The position numbers were made by a program, and so were the translations under genes. Positions 10,137-18,957 of a stretch of 19,572 bases of DNA are shown piece by piece (position 1 is the stretch's first letter; each line of letters opens with the position of its first letter). Origin of the DNA: Ceratorhiza oryzae-sativae (Eukaryota; Basidiomycota; Agaricomycetes; Cantharellales; Ceratobasidiaceae); the NCBI GenBank assembly GCA_030998015.1, contig JARWMV010000201.1, forward strand, positions 1-19,572, written 5' to 3'. The notes below the pieces were generated by a model. The model was not told where the DNA came from, searched no databases, and saw only the letters and a list, made by a program, of their open reading frames with translations.

Positions 10137-10205
10137 CCGCCGATGGAGGATCGTGCTAGCACGATCGTAATCGCCGGATCCGCGGCATACTGCCGCGGGG
10201 TACCC
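10137..10205 (-). repeat. Inverted copy of the 8950-8992 hairpin
   Basis: gatggaggatcgtgctagca and partner, with ggatccgcgg flank; inverted relative to 8950-8992. A second inverted match links acgagacggtaaac (10114) with 9112-9127. Confidence 0.75.
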
Positions 10206-10355
10206 TTCGGTACCCTTCCAGTCATTGTCTGTTATACACAATTAGCTTTGAGGGAACCAAAGTAAGGGGTTCCAGTAATTAATAAGGGGATTATTGTTAA
10301 ATTAAATAAAGAGTTAGGAATAAAACTTAAATTTATGTCTACGAAAACCAATGAG
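10206..10355. other. AT-rich spacer downstream of cox3
   Basis: Follows the cox3 stop on the minus strand. Contains a small pairing ggaacc/ggttcc (10254-10273). No gene seen. Confidence 0.5.
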
Positions 10356-13300
10356 TTAAGATCCCCACCAATAAACTGACACAAATAAAAACAACCATAC
10401 TACATCAACAAAATCGGTTTTAATTGCACATAAACTAATTAATTTTATAAACCATTGAACTGGGCATATACGGTCTTACTATATTTGCCAATTGTGTTGT
10501 AGAAGACGACCAAACATATATTCGGTTTCTGGGCAGCCGCATAGCGCGCTGCTGGGCAGCCGCATAGCGCGCTGCTGGGCAGCCGCATAGCGCGCTGCTG
10601 GGCAGCCGCATAGCGCGCTGCTGGGCAGCCGCATAGCGCGCTGCTGGGCAGCCGCATAGCGCGCTGCTGGGCAGCCGCATAGCGCGCTGCTGGGCAGCCG
10701 CATAGCGCGCTGCTGGGCAGCCGCATAGCGCGCTGCTGGGCAGCCGCATAGCGCGCTGCTGGGCAGCCGCATAGCGCGCTGCTGGGCAGCCGCATAGCGC
10801 GCTGCTGGGCAGCCGCATAGCGCGCTGCTAGAATGAATGCTACATTTTAGACCGAATTTGTCTTGAAGAACATTTACAAGTAATTGGACTTCTTCGGCCG
10901 AAAAAGCGTTTGTAGCGAAATGGAAGCCTTGTTTATTTTTTCCCCCATCGTCGCATACCCAATAGGCTAATGAGATGGGAGTCAACAACTCAGAAATGTT
11001 GCTGGGTACTACTTTAGTCCCATTTACGTACCACAGTGCTTGTACAGAATTCCATGAAGAAAGAGATTGAGTAGAAAATTGATACCACTTATGAGCAGTT
11101 CCTTTAACTATTGACTGTCCCTGACTAGGGGCAGCCATCAACACAACCCCAAGATCTTTAAATAAAGAAAATACATGATTTAAATAGTCTAAATGAACTT
11201 CACCTTGAGCAAATTTGAAATAAGTCCATTTCCTCAAGGGCAGCATGTCCGCCGGCGTTAGAGGGAATCCTCAGATGAGGTAGCCTTGACCATGAGTCTC
11301 ATGGTCCAGGCTACCTCCCATAAAGATTCCCTCGTAGAAAATGACGACCGTTCGTCATTTTCAGCCGGCGGCTAAATATCGATATTATGCCGCGCACTAG
11401 CAATCGCAAACGGTTGCGATTGCTCACGTTGGTTGGTGGGACAAGTCCCACCAGCAACTAACGCGCGCGGGTATATAAACCCTCCGCGCTCTTTGATCGC
11501 CCGCAGGGCGGCCTAAGCGCGGAGGGCTCAACTAATCGATGATTTGCGAAGGCAAATCTACACCCTGCCTAGAGAACTGCGCTTTAGCGCACGTCTTGGC
11601 AGGGGTATCGATTAGCGGGGTACATATAAATACAATGCTGGCTGAAGTAGTTGCACATACGTGATGTGCAACTATTTCTAGAGGCCCCACCTTCGTATTT
11701 TTTAACTAACACACCATCACCTAATAAGAACCCAGTCATTGCTTGTTCGACGTAACTAGCTTTGGGGGAATTTTGATATGGAGTGTTTGGAAGTAGGGGT
11801 GGAACTGTAGATAAATTTAATAAAGAAAAATAAGTTGTAAATAAACCAGCATCTTCAAGACATGTTTCCATGCAAGATTTATAAAATCTTGCTGGACCTG
11901 TGTTAGAATTTCTACAAAACTCAGCAAAAAATAGTAATAACCATACCCCTCCGCGCTCTTTGATCGCCCGCAGGGCGGCCTAAGCGCGGAGGGCTCAACT
12001 AATCGATGATTTGCGAAGGCAAATCTACATCGATTAGCGGAGAATAGTAACAAAATCAGTTCAGCCAATTATTAATTTATGGCAACCCGGACTTTTTCTT
12101 ATCCTAGGTTATCCCTAGGTCATCACGTAAAGTCTCTGAAGAAACTTCATAAAAGTTTCTTGCTGATAATCCCTCTTAAGATTTTTACATACCGTGTTTC
12201 ATACCCCCGCTTAGGGTCAACCAGCATTGTATTTATATATAAATACATGCTGTTGACCCGTGGGTATGGTTATCGAGGCCGCGTTCGCGGCGAGGTATTG
12301 CGAGGTACCCTGGAACTTTAAGTTCCAGGGTACCTCGGAATCAGACGCCGCGCGCACGCCAGGGCCGCCTTGGCTTAAGCCAAGGCGTTCGCAGGCGTGC
12401 ACGGGTCATAGTAGTACTTAAGTAGATATGGACGCTTCAGCACAAAGTGATGTTCGATAACAATTCACATCGTTAAAGGGCATTTCGGTTGATTTTTTTT
12501 GCCAGTAAAGTATAGCAGATTCAAATCCTAAATGGTGTGCATCTGTTAAATGGTAGGCAATAATTCTAAAGAATCCAACTAATATAAAGATTGTACCTAC
12601 AATCACGTGTACAAATTGTTATCATAATACGTTTAATATTATTTCAACAGCTCACGCTGTTGTTCAGACTATGTCTTCAATGTGTGAATGACTAAAAACA
12701 GTTCTATTTACACATTGGAGGGCGTTCGTGGAAAGATTATTGTTAACATAAAACTCACTTTCTAGTCGTTGAACCTTCAAATATTAATCTTTATTTGCAT
12801 ATTTCCGCGCGCGTTAGTTGCTGGTGGGACTTGTCCCACCAACCAACGTGAGCAATCGCAACCGTTTGCGATTGCTAGTGCGCGGCATAATATCGATATT
12901 TAGCCGCCGGCTGAAAATGACGAACGGTCGTCATTTTCTACGAGGGAATCTTTATGGGAGGTAGCCTGGACCATGAGACTCATGGTCAAGGCTACCTCAT
13001 CTGAGGATTCCCTCTAACGCCGGCGGGACCCGTGCACGCCTGCGAACGCCTTGGCTTGCCAAGGCGGCCCTGGCGTGCGCGCGGCTCGCCGCGAACGCGG
13101 CCTCGTTAACAATGCCCACGGGTCGTTGACCCTCCGCTTTATTACCCCTGCCAAGACGTGCGCTAAAGCGCAGTTCTCTAGGCAGGGCGGCTGAAATCTT
13201 GGGTTACACCTAAGATTTTAGCCGATAGAGCGGGGGCCCGCGCGCGTTAGTTGCTGGTGGGACTTGTCCCACCAACCAACGTGAGCAATCGCAACCGTTT

Positions 13301-16300
13301 GCGATTGCTAGTGCGCGGCATAATATCGATATTTAGCCGCCGGCTGAAAATGACGAACGGTCGTCATTTTCTACGAGGGAATCTTTATGGGAGGTAGCCT
13401 GGACCATGAGACTCATGGTCAAGGCTACCTCATCTGAGGATTCCCTCTAACGCCGGCGGGCGGCAGACTCCAATCACTGCACGGCTTAGGCCGCGGCCGC
13501 TGAAACCCACCCTATGGGTGGGATCGGGAAAGGTTTACCCTGACAAAATATGATTATTTTAATCAAAATAAAGTAAAACTTACTGCAGCATCTACCCCCC
13601 AAACAATGCAGCGCAAGCTGCATATGTTGGTAATGGCCCCCCCCAATACGTTTGTGACGCATTGGGAGGCCATTGCCTTATTGGGGGTCACCTGCGCTGC
13701 AGTTTGAAATAATTATGTTTTAATATTAGCTTGGCTGCATATTGTCCTAATAAATTTTAGGAGGTCCATGCAATTAACCCTCTTTTCTGTCAAAATAAAT
13801 ATAAAGATAGAAATGCACTTAACAGTGAGAGTGAAATTTAAATTTATAATTTTTATAAATTCCACCATTAATTAAGCAATTTTTAATTTTAGCTCTATAT
13901 AAGTGTAAAATTCTACTACATTCACTAATACTTGAAAAAACATACTCATTATTTAGACTATCCACCTGCCAGCTAGTCCAGACCTATTTTAAATCGCATC
14001 ATGGGTGGCATATGCGGTGCCAACAAATTTTGCAATACAGGAAGAGATTTAGACCCTAACCCTGTCGTCAGCGTGTACAAGTACACGCTGCTAGGGAACC
14101 TCTTCCCCTCCGCGCTCTTTGATCGCCCGCAGGGCGGCCTAAGCGCGGAGGGCTTCGGAGCCGTCTGTGTACGGCTTAAGCCGCACACAGACGTCTCCTC
14201 TACAAGCGTGAAATTGTTGCACGTACGTGCAACAACTTCTAGGGGACGGGTCTGGAATTCGTATTCTAAAATTTGACCCACTTTTATTAATAGTACAATT
14301 CAAACCCCCGCTTAGGGTCATCCAGCATTGTATTTATATATAAATACATGCTGTTGACCCGAGGGGTTTGGTTATCGAGGCCGCGTTCGCGGCGAGGTAT
14401 TGCGAGGTACCCTGGAACTTTAAGTTCCAGGGTACCTCGGAATCAGACGCCGCGCGCACGCCAGGGCCGACTTGGCTTGATTATTGACCTTAAGGTCAAT
14501 ATGAGCCAAGGCGTTCGCAGGCGTGCACGGGTCAAATTGAATTTATCATTTAAAACTTTAACTAGAAGGTTTACCTCATCCCCTCCGCGCTCTTTGATCG
14601 CCCGCAGGGCGGCCTAAGCGCGGAGGGCTCAACTAATCGATGATTTGCGAAGGCAAATCTACACCCTGCCTAGAGAACTGCGCTTTAGCGCACGTCTTGG
14701 CAGGGGTATCGATTAGCTGGGTATAGTAAAAGACTCTGTAGAAATATTAATACATCGGTGTGTATTGCAGAAGCCTCCGGCGTCGCATATTCAGTAAGCT
14801 AAGCTTGCTTCGGTAATAAGATCCGAAATATTAGCTGGCACTATTTTGGTTTTGCCTGAATAAAATAGATCAAATATTTCCCCAAAACAAGGCCCGCGCG
14901 CGTTAGTTGCTGGTGGGACTTGTCCCACCAACCAACGTGAGCAATCGCAACCGTTTGCGATTGCTAGTGCGCGGCATAATATCGATATTTAGCCGCCGGC
15001 TGAAAATGACGAACGGTCGTCATTTTCTACGAGGGAATCTTTATGTTGAGGTAGCCTGGACTCATGGTCAAGGCTACCTCAAGTTAGGATTCCCTCTAAC
15101 GCCGGCGGAAGTTCTAAAAACAACCCTAGAATACACTTTACCTGTTCTTTTGTCAACCGGAGGGTTGTACGTTTTGGAAACTGTAGACCCCCAATAATTG
15201 CAATGTCGCCATTGACCCCCCAAACTGCCATTCCTTGACAATTCCTTAGGAAATGTCAAGGATTGATGTTTGGGGGGCAGTAGGACAAAAATCTTTAAAT
15301 CGGTCGTAAACCTCCATCCAACTCTCTGATCGCGCCTTTAGGCGCGGCCTAAGCGCTGAGGACTCCTAAATTGGGGGGTGATTTGCGCAGGCAAATCTAC
15401 ACCCCCAATTTGGGGTTAGATAGTCAACATGTATCAAACCTTGTTTAAACTCTAATCGAGCATTTACATTTTGTTTATTAATGAATAAATCACCAAGTGA
15501 AAGACCAACTAATATGGATTTTAAATCCTCAGAAATAGTCAATAGCCCCCCAATGCGTTACCAAGCCTGTAAGGCCAGCGTATTGGGGGGTCAATTGTGA
15601 TTGCTCTAATTTAGTCAAACGATGAGGTTTATCATCAGCCGGTTTAATGGGAAGTATTGAAGAAAATAAGATTTGAGTTACCGCTGGAGCCAGTGTGTCT
15701 GTTAATTATGATCCAATAAGACCGAGTAGGCCAAATGAAAATACTATTTTTAAAATAGTTGTAAAGGTAACTCCACTAAATATAAATAAAATTTTTCGTA
15801 CATTTATTTTGAAAGGGGCCATACGTGTTAACCCGTGTAATCCAGTGCTTGCAAAGAATACAGTACCAAATACAGAATCACTCATTGAGAAACTTGCTTG
15901 CATATACTCTAGTCCTTGTAGACCCGTAAATGCTATAGCTAATACTAATGTTAAGAATGTTCCTAAGATAGCTCCATTTCTATTTCCTTGGATTAAAGCA
16001 TGGTGAGCATAAGTAATAGTTGCCAAATCTCTTGCTATATAAACTAAAAATCACTCAGTATTATCTGGACCCAGGCCGGATCCTTAGAACTAGCAGAAGG
16101 CCCTGAGTTAGTTTAAACCCGACCAAGTGTGCCGTGGCGGAATAATTTAGAAGTCTTACCCCTGCCAAGACGTGCGCTAAAGCGCAGTTGCCCGGGCAGG
16201 GGATTATATAACCCATTAAGAAAAATTACCCTACTGCCCCCCAAACATGTGCAGCTACGCTGCATTGTTTGGGGGGCATCCGCCCCCCAATAAGGTAATG

Positions 16301-18111
16301 GCCCCCCCAATACGTTTGTGACGCATTGGGAGGCCATTGCCTTGTTGGGGGTCTACTGGGGAGGGTATTTTCAGAGATTTCGACTGTACATTAAGCATTT
16401 GATTTATATTTAATCAAACACCCACCTATGATCCAGTCAGTAGCGATCTAAGTAAACCTATTTTATTAAAATAAGCCCCACCGTTGGTTAGCCGAATGAA
16501 GGTGGTCTGACTAGACCAACTTTCTTCAGCTTTACCATCGTTTTGACTGATGCTGGTCTAAGGTCCAGCAAGATTTTATAAATCTTGCATGGAGACAGAC
16601 CAGCTCCGCCTCAAGCGTGAAGTTGTTGCACGTACGTGCAACAATTTCAGCTAGAGGACAAGTCAAAAATCCGTTGGGAGGGGTTGTAATTAAGTTTAAA
16701 TAAAACGACGGTCTTAGAGCCAGACTGCCCCGTTAACCGTTTTCATAAGTGTCGCCAAGATAACTTCAGATTATCTCCTTATTTTAATATAAGCTAGATT
16801 AGGTTTATATTTATTATTTAACATAAGATATAACGTTTGTAATCTAGGACTATGTGAATTTTTTTAATATTAACGGTACAATAAGCCAAGCATAATTTTA
16901 TTTAAGCAAATAATGGTAAATTTGGATTTTTAGATATCCTGCAGGATATCTCGAAATCGGTTCCTGACCCGTCCCCTAGAAGTTGTTGCACGTACGTGCA
17001 ACAATTTCACGCTTGTAGAGGAGACGTCTGTGTGCGGCTTAAGCCGTACACAGACGGCTCCGAAGCTTGAGGGTGAATACTCTTCGACAGGGTTAGGGTA
17101 ATTTTCATTCCAGGAGTCCTCAGCGCTTAGGCCGCGCCTAAAGGCGCGATCAGAGAGTTGGAGAAATTAAATTAAAGTGAAAACACGAGTTATTTTGTCT
17201 AGATTATTTGACCCTTCAGAAAAAGGTAAAATTCTAAACTTTACTCACCACCCGACACGCTTGACAAAGGCCTCCCAATGCGTTACCAAGCCTGTAAGGC
17301 CAGCGTATTGGGAGAGCCTTTACCCCCCCCAAACAATGCAGCATAGCTGCATCAGTTTGGGGGGTCAAAGGTGTTAAATGTGTCCTGGCGTTGAGCGTTC
17401 TGCACCACGTTTACCGATACTTGTCGGCAGAGTACCGGCAAATGGACCAGATGCAATGTTCACCGCATATCTGTGGCAAATGGAACAAAATATGAGCTGC
17501 ATCGTTTTAAACTTTCTTAATTTGCATCTCTTCGAAATGCAGGTAAGTCTAGGTTCAAAATTTGCAAGCAGCTATTTTGGACTAATTAATCGCCTAACAT
17601 CGGGTTCATCCGTGGCTGCCCTAAAGGTAAAAATGAAATCTTTACCAGTTAAGGCCTCAGAAAAAAACTTTTAGAAAAAGTTAGCCTCGTAACTAAGATT
17701 AGTTTGAAATATTTTTCCACTTTAAAAAGTACGAAAATAAAATATTTCAATGACTACTTCTTTTATAATCCCTAGATTAAAGATATAAGTCAATTTTAGA
17801 GTCCACAGGGCTAATGCCTATAAAAACTATAATATTGTGCTTTAGGCGCATGATAAATAAAAAATTTCACATTTGTGGCAAACACCACTAGATAGAAGTA
17901 AAATAGTATTAAGTAGAGGGATAGCAAAAGGATCTAAAGGTTCGATCCCTACTGGAGGCCAACTACTTCCTAATTCGATTGTAGGAGCTAAACTTGAGTG
18001 AAAGTACGCCCAGAATACTGATACAAAAGCAAAAACTTCTGAAACAATAAATAAAGCAACACCCATAGTCAATCCTCTTTGAACGAAAGAAGTGTGGTGT
18101 CCTTCATATGT
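10356..18111 (-). CDS. cox3: Cytochrome c oxidase subunit III, 3' exons, complement(join(10356..10413, 12501..12611, 15831..16023, 17884..18111))
   Basis: Cox3 is a core membrane subunit of complex IV. Exon 18111-17884 (76 codons) begins [14 protein letters not shown] and includes [16 protein letters not shown] and [11 protein letters not shown]. Exon 16023-15831 reads [17 protein letters not shown] to FFASTGLHG plus one base. Exon 12611-12501/12500 reads HVIVGTIF to [10 protein letters not shown]. Exon 10413-10356 ends [18 protein letters not shown] and a TAA. Together about 196 residues; roughly 65-70 N-terminal residues lie beyond the right edge. The first two internal junctions fit group I rules (T at exon end, G at intron end). 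At the last junction the His codon is split as C/AT or CA/T, so that boundary is uncertain by a base. No hairpin element lies within any exon. Confidence 0.93.
10531..10829. repeat. Tandem array of 13 perfect 23-bp units
   Basis: Unit gggcagccgcatagcgcgc plus tgct, 13 copies with no visible mismatch (299 bases). Each unit can fold: gcagc/gctgc, gcgcgc, and across the junction gctgc-tgg-gcagc. It lies in the endonuclease between SIHS and the RIYVWSS tail. All frames through it are open because 23 is prime to 3, giving long false ORFs of [20 protein letters not shown] type. Confidence 0.97.
11249..11470 (+). repeat. Family A element, long form, copy 12
   Basis: 222 bp with the 50-base loop insert. 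It splits the endonuclease directly before LRKWTYF. Confidence 0.95.
11480..11616 (+). repeat. Family E double-hairpin element carrying a nested family F hairpin, copy 1
   Basis: Hairpin 1: ccctccgcgc/gcgcggaggg around cgcccgcagggcg. Hairpin 2: ctaatcgatg/tatcgattag around atttgcgaaggcaaat. Inside hairpin 2 a family F hairpin (ccctgcc..ggcaggg around tgcgctttagcgca) is inserted; the copy at 11947 lacks it. Confidence 0.9.
11947..12038 (+). repeat. Family E element without family F (empty site), copy 2
   Basis: Same as 11480-11616 but aaatctaca joins directly to tcgattagc. It interrupts the endonuclease N-terminal region. Confidence 0.9.
12200..12410 (+). repeat. Composite C-B element with CATA direct repeats
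   Basis: Family C hairpin (12200-12268) followed by a short form of family B (12268-12407), lacking the ttgaccttaaggtcaa branch. CATA at 12200-12203 and again at 12407-12410 looks like a 4-bp target duplication. Lies in the cox3 last intron upstream of the core. Confidence 0.8.
12663..12777 (-). ncRNA. Group I intron R and S core segment (P7-P8 region)
   Basis: gttcaacgactagaa and gaagacatagtctgaac are textbook-like R and S strings; gacta pairs with tagtc to form P7. About 50 bases separate S from the 3' exon at 12611. Confidence 0.8.
12805..13026 (-). repeat. Family A element, long form, copy 13
   Basis: 222 bp; followed at once by a family B derivative (13027-13129). Confidence 0.95.
13027..13129 (-). 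repeat. Family B element, shortened
   Basis: gacccgtgcacgcctgcgaa start, cttggcttgccaag stem, then the ggctcgccgcgaacgcggcc stem, with the 37-76 hairpin of the full element deleted. Confidence 0.82.
13145..13236. repeat. Family F hairpin plus a cggctgaaatcttgg hairpin
   Basis: cccctgccaagacgtgcgct with its partner ggcaggg, then cggctgaaatctt/aagattttagccg. The latter also occurs at 9825-9860. Confidence 0.75.
13238..13459 (-). repeat. Family A element, long form, copy 14
   Basis: 222 bp, same orientation as copy 13, 211 bases further on. Confidence 0.95.
13585..13697. repeat. Family H hairpin opened by a family I hairpin
   Basis: Starts like the element at 8029 (cagcatctacc, then gcagcgcaagctgcatatgtt) but switches to a family I stem (aatggccccccccaatacg and partner gtattgg-like strand). 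It ends with the original right flank tcacctgcg. Either insertion or recombination between the two families. Confidence 0.72.
14055..14255. repeat. Compound insertion: small stem, half family E, family J
   Basis: gcgtgtacaagtacacgc (14071-14088), the first hairpin of family E (14106-14153) and a family J element (14153-14251) together separate FRIRIP from SKSLPVL in the endonuclease. Confidence 0.8.
14301..14536 (+). repeat. Composite C-B element with CAAA direct repeats
   Basis: Family C (14301-14368) plus family B (to 14533). CAAA at 14301-14304 and 14533-14536 flanks it. Removing it with one repeat copy joins DKFNL to NCTINKS in the endonuclease frame. Confidence 0.87.
14581..14717 (+). 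repeat. Family E element with nested F, copy 4
   Basis: Same as 11480-11616. It splits the endonuclease before DEVNLLV. Confidence 0.9.
14894..15108 (-). repeat. Family A element, long-form variant, copy 15
   Basis: 215 bp: the loop insert is 43 bases and diverged (ttgaggtagcctggactcat). It lies in the endonuclease between FRTS and PCFGEIF. Confidence 0.93.
15184..15283 (-). repeat. Family G element, copy 3
   Basis: Splits the endonuclease after FCPT. The short direct repeat TAG occurs at both ends (gTAGac at the left, cagTAGg at the right). Confidence 0.87.
15317..15415 (-). repeat. Family D element, copy 4
   Basis: 99 bp. Removing exactly cccc...ttgga joins CTAA to TGGAGG, giving HVDY-LMEVYDRF in frame, the same precise rule as at 457-555. 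Confidence 0.92.
15544..15590. repeat. Family I variant hairpin with TCAAT direct repeats
   Basis: 47 bases, ccccccaatgcgtt paired with agcgtattgggggg around ccaagcctgtaaggc. Flanked by TCAAT at 15539-15543 and 15591-15595. Removing one TCAAT plus the hairpin restores [15 protein letters not shown] in the endonuclease. Confidence 0.9.
16158..16353. repeat. Cluster of family F, H and I hairpins
   Basis: F variant at 16158-16203 (tip gcccgggc), H at 16233-16277 (gtgcagctacgctgcat), I at 16284-16353 (gacgcattgggaggccattg). They are separated by only a few unique bases. Confidence 0.8.
16607..16665 (+). repeat. Half family J element
   Basis: Only the gttgcacgtacgtgcaac hairpin with its agcgtga and gctagagga flanks. 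Just before it lies the aagattttataaatctt motif shared with 11871-11899 and 9152-9180. Confidence 0.8.
16966..17070 (+). repeat. Family J element, copy 6
   Basis: Complete element from gacccgtcccctag to ccgaagcttgagg. Confidence 0.88.
17111..17162 (+). repeat. Half family D element
   Basis: Only the second hairpin (ctcagcgcttaggccgcgcc side), ending gagagttgga. The atttgcctgcgcaaat half is missing, showing that the halves can move or be lost separately. Confidence 0.85.
17264..17370. repeat. Family I plus family H pair with CAAAGG direct repeats
   Basis: I variant (ctcccaatgcgttaccaagc and partner) and H (gcagcatagctgc tip) inserted together. CAAAGG occurs at 17264-17269 and 17365-17370. 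Confidence 0.8.
17378..17674 (+). CDS. Unrecognised ORF on the strand opposite cox3
   Basis: 98 codons from a GTG, beginning [20 protein letters not shown] and ending VKASEKNF; no motif recognised. An ORF piece before the hairpin pair (17177-17263, [15 protein letters not shown]) could be its front part. It lies inside a cox3 intron in antisense, lacks an ATG, and may be chance. Confidence 0.2.
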   Translation: MCPGVERSAPRLPILVGRVPANGPDAMFTAYLWQMEQNMSCIVLNFLNLHLFEMQVSLGSKFASSYFGLINRLTSGSSVAALKVKMKSLPVKASEKNF

Positions 18112-18119
18112 CAATATAA

Positions 18120-18217
18120 CCCCAAATTGGGGGTGTAGATTTGCCTGCGCAAATCACCCCCAATTTAGGAGTCCTCAGCGCTTAGGCCGCGCCTAAAGGC
18201 GCGATCAGAGAGTTGGA
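18120..18217 (+). repeat. Family D element, copy 6
   Basis: 98 bp. Its edge is only 8 bases from the cox3 3' splice site at 18111/18112. Confidence 0.92.
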
Positions 18218-18547
18218 ATTTGGATTATATATTATATACATTCTGCATAATATGTCAACAGTAGCCGCCATAAAAAAATTGTATATTTTCACATATAATC
18301 TCTGGGGAGCCCATTCGGAAGGGGTTTGATACAGCTATAACCAGGTAAAGTTATCGATGCTTCGCAACACCCACTCGGAGACTCCTGCTGATTGTCCATT
18401 TTATTAATTTAAGATTATCACATTTTTAATTAGTACTTAAATTTTTTCGCTTACCCGGCCGCCAAGAATTGGTTGTCCTTGCCAATTTGGGAAGTTAATG
18501 GATTTCCAGCATTTAGTGAAATTTAAAGAAGGCACATATTTTTATTA

Positions 18548-18646
18548 CCCCAAATTGGGGGTGTAGATTTGCCTGCGCAAATCACCCCCCAATTTAGGAG
18601 TCCTCAGCGCTTAGGCCGCGCCTAAAGGCGCGATCAGAGAGTTGGA
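18548..18646 (+). repeat. Family D element, copy 7
   Basis: 99 bp, inserted after tttatta. Confidence 0.92.
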
Positions 18647-18713
18647 TTTTTAATAGGAATTTAAAAAATCCGAGTCTTTATTTGAATCGTTTAGAATTCA
18701 TACCCTCGAGAAT

Positions 18714-18903
18714 CGATGTAGATTTGCCTTCGCAAATCTTACCCCCCCAATGCGTTTGTGACGCATTGGGAGGCCATTGCCTTGTTGGGGGTCTACTGCC
18801 ACCCAAATGGGGGGTCAATGGCGACATTGCAATTATTGGGGGTCACCGTCGACGGTACTCGCCCTGCCTAGGCAACTGCGCTTTAGCGCACGTCTTGGCA
18901 GGG
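18714..18903. repeat. Chain of partial E, I, G and F hairpins
   Basis: gatttgccttcgcaaatc (half of E), I hairpin (18740-18792), partial G (18795-18846), F hairpin (18860-18903). They are almost without spacer, as if each had landed in or beside the previous one. Confidence 0.72.
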
Positions 18904-18957
18904 GTAAGAATGCAAAGCATTCTCGGCCGCACCGTCTGCCCCCCGATATTGTAATGC

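Larger units (their letters stand above)
10435..12068 (-). pseudogene. LAGLIDADG endonuclease in the last cox3 intron, broken by three insertions
   Basis: Reading the minus strand: ELILLLF up to 12039, family E element (11947-12038), then [11 protein letters not shown] through [19 protein letters not shown] (motif 1 MTGFLLGDG) to about 11690. Next come families E and A (11249-11689), then [40 protein letters not shown] and [14 protein letters not shown]. At that point a 23-bp tandem array (10531-10829) intervenes. The tail then reads [10 protein letters not shown] to [11 protein letters not shown] and a stop at 10435. The parts together cover a full-length two-motif enzyme. The array is 299 bases, not a multiple of three, so the frame is shifted. 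Confidence 0.85.
10414..12500 (-). other. cox3 last intron, group I, with endonuclease relic
   Basis: Core signals near its 5' end, reading the minus strand: Q-P-like gggattatcagcaagaaac (12173-12155), R-like ttcagagactttacgtgatg (12141-12122), S-like aaaaagtccgggttgcc (about 12099-12083). Only the exon 5' end departs from the usual T. It contains the endonuclease relic below and elements of families A, B/C and E. Confidence 0.82.
12612..15830 (-). other. cox3 intron 3 of the window, group I, 3.2 kb
   Basis: The endonuclease frame continues from the upstream exon. Core signals near the 3' end, minus strand: Q-P-like ggacaatatgcagccaagct (13747-13728), R-like ggttcaacgactagaaag (about 12777-12760), S-like ttgaagacatagtctgaac (12681-12663). 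Between Q-P and R sit two long family A elements, a family B element, a family F hairpin and an H/I composite (13027-13697). Confidence 0.87.
13973..15830 (-). pseudogene. LAGLIDADG endonuclease in cox3 intron 3, broken by at least seven insertions
   Basis: The frame runs from cox3 exon STGLHG into [13 protein letters not shown] and LLGLIGS, has one TAA (15702-15704 region), then continues in the same frame with [10 protein letters not shown] and [24 protein letters not shown] motif [15 protein letters not shown] follows, then [71 protein letters not shown], a TGA where relatives have Trp, [23 protein letters not shown] and [16 protein letters not shown]. It ends [15 protein letters not shown] to FKIGLD and a stop. 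Interruptions: a family I variant, D, G, A, E with F, a C-B composite, and a J/E compound. The relative at 801-1927 aligns with all these pieces, so their order is certain. Confidence 0.88.
16024..17883 (-). other. cox3 intron 2 of the window, type unresolved
   Basis: Defined by joining ...LLLSSG to ATITYAHH; exon ends in T, intron ends in G. I find a possible S-like string cacatagtcctag (minus strand, near 16850) but no convincing Q-P or R. A possible LAGLIDADG-like scrap [15 protein letters not shown] reads at about 16440-16395. It also holds family F and H/I hairpins (16158-16353), J copies and half of D. Probably group I. Confidence 0.6.

Noticed and set aside
10435..11246. Long ORFs of [20 protein letters not shown] repeats as a real repeat protein
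   Set aside because: They arise from a 23-bp tandem array, open in every frame, inside a recognisable endonuclease gene.
17085..17100. Telomere-like gggttaggg
   Set aside because: A single occurrence with one inverted partial match at 14055; no tandem repeat.
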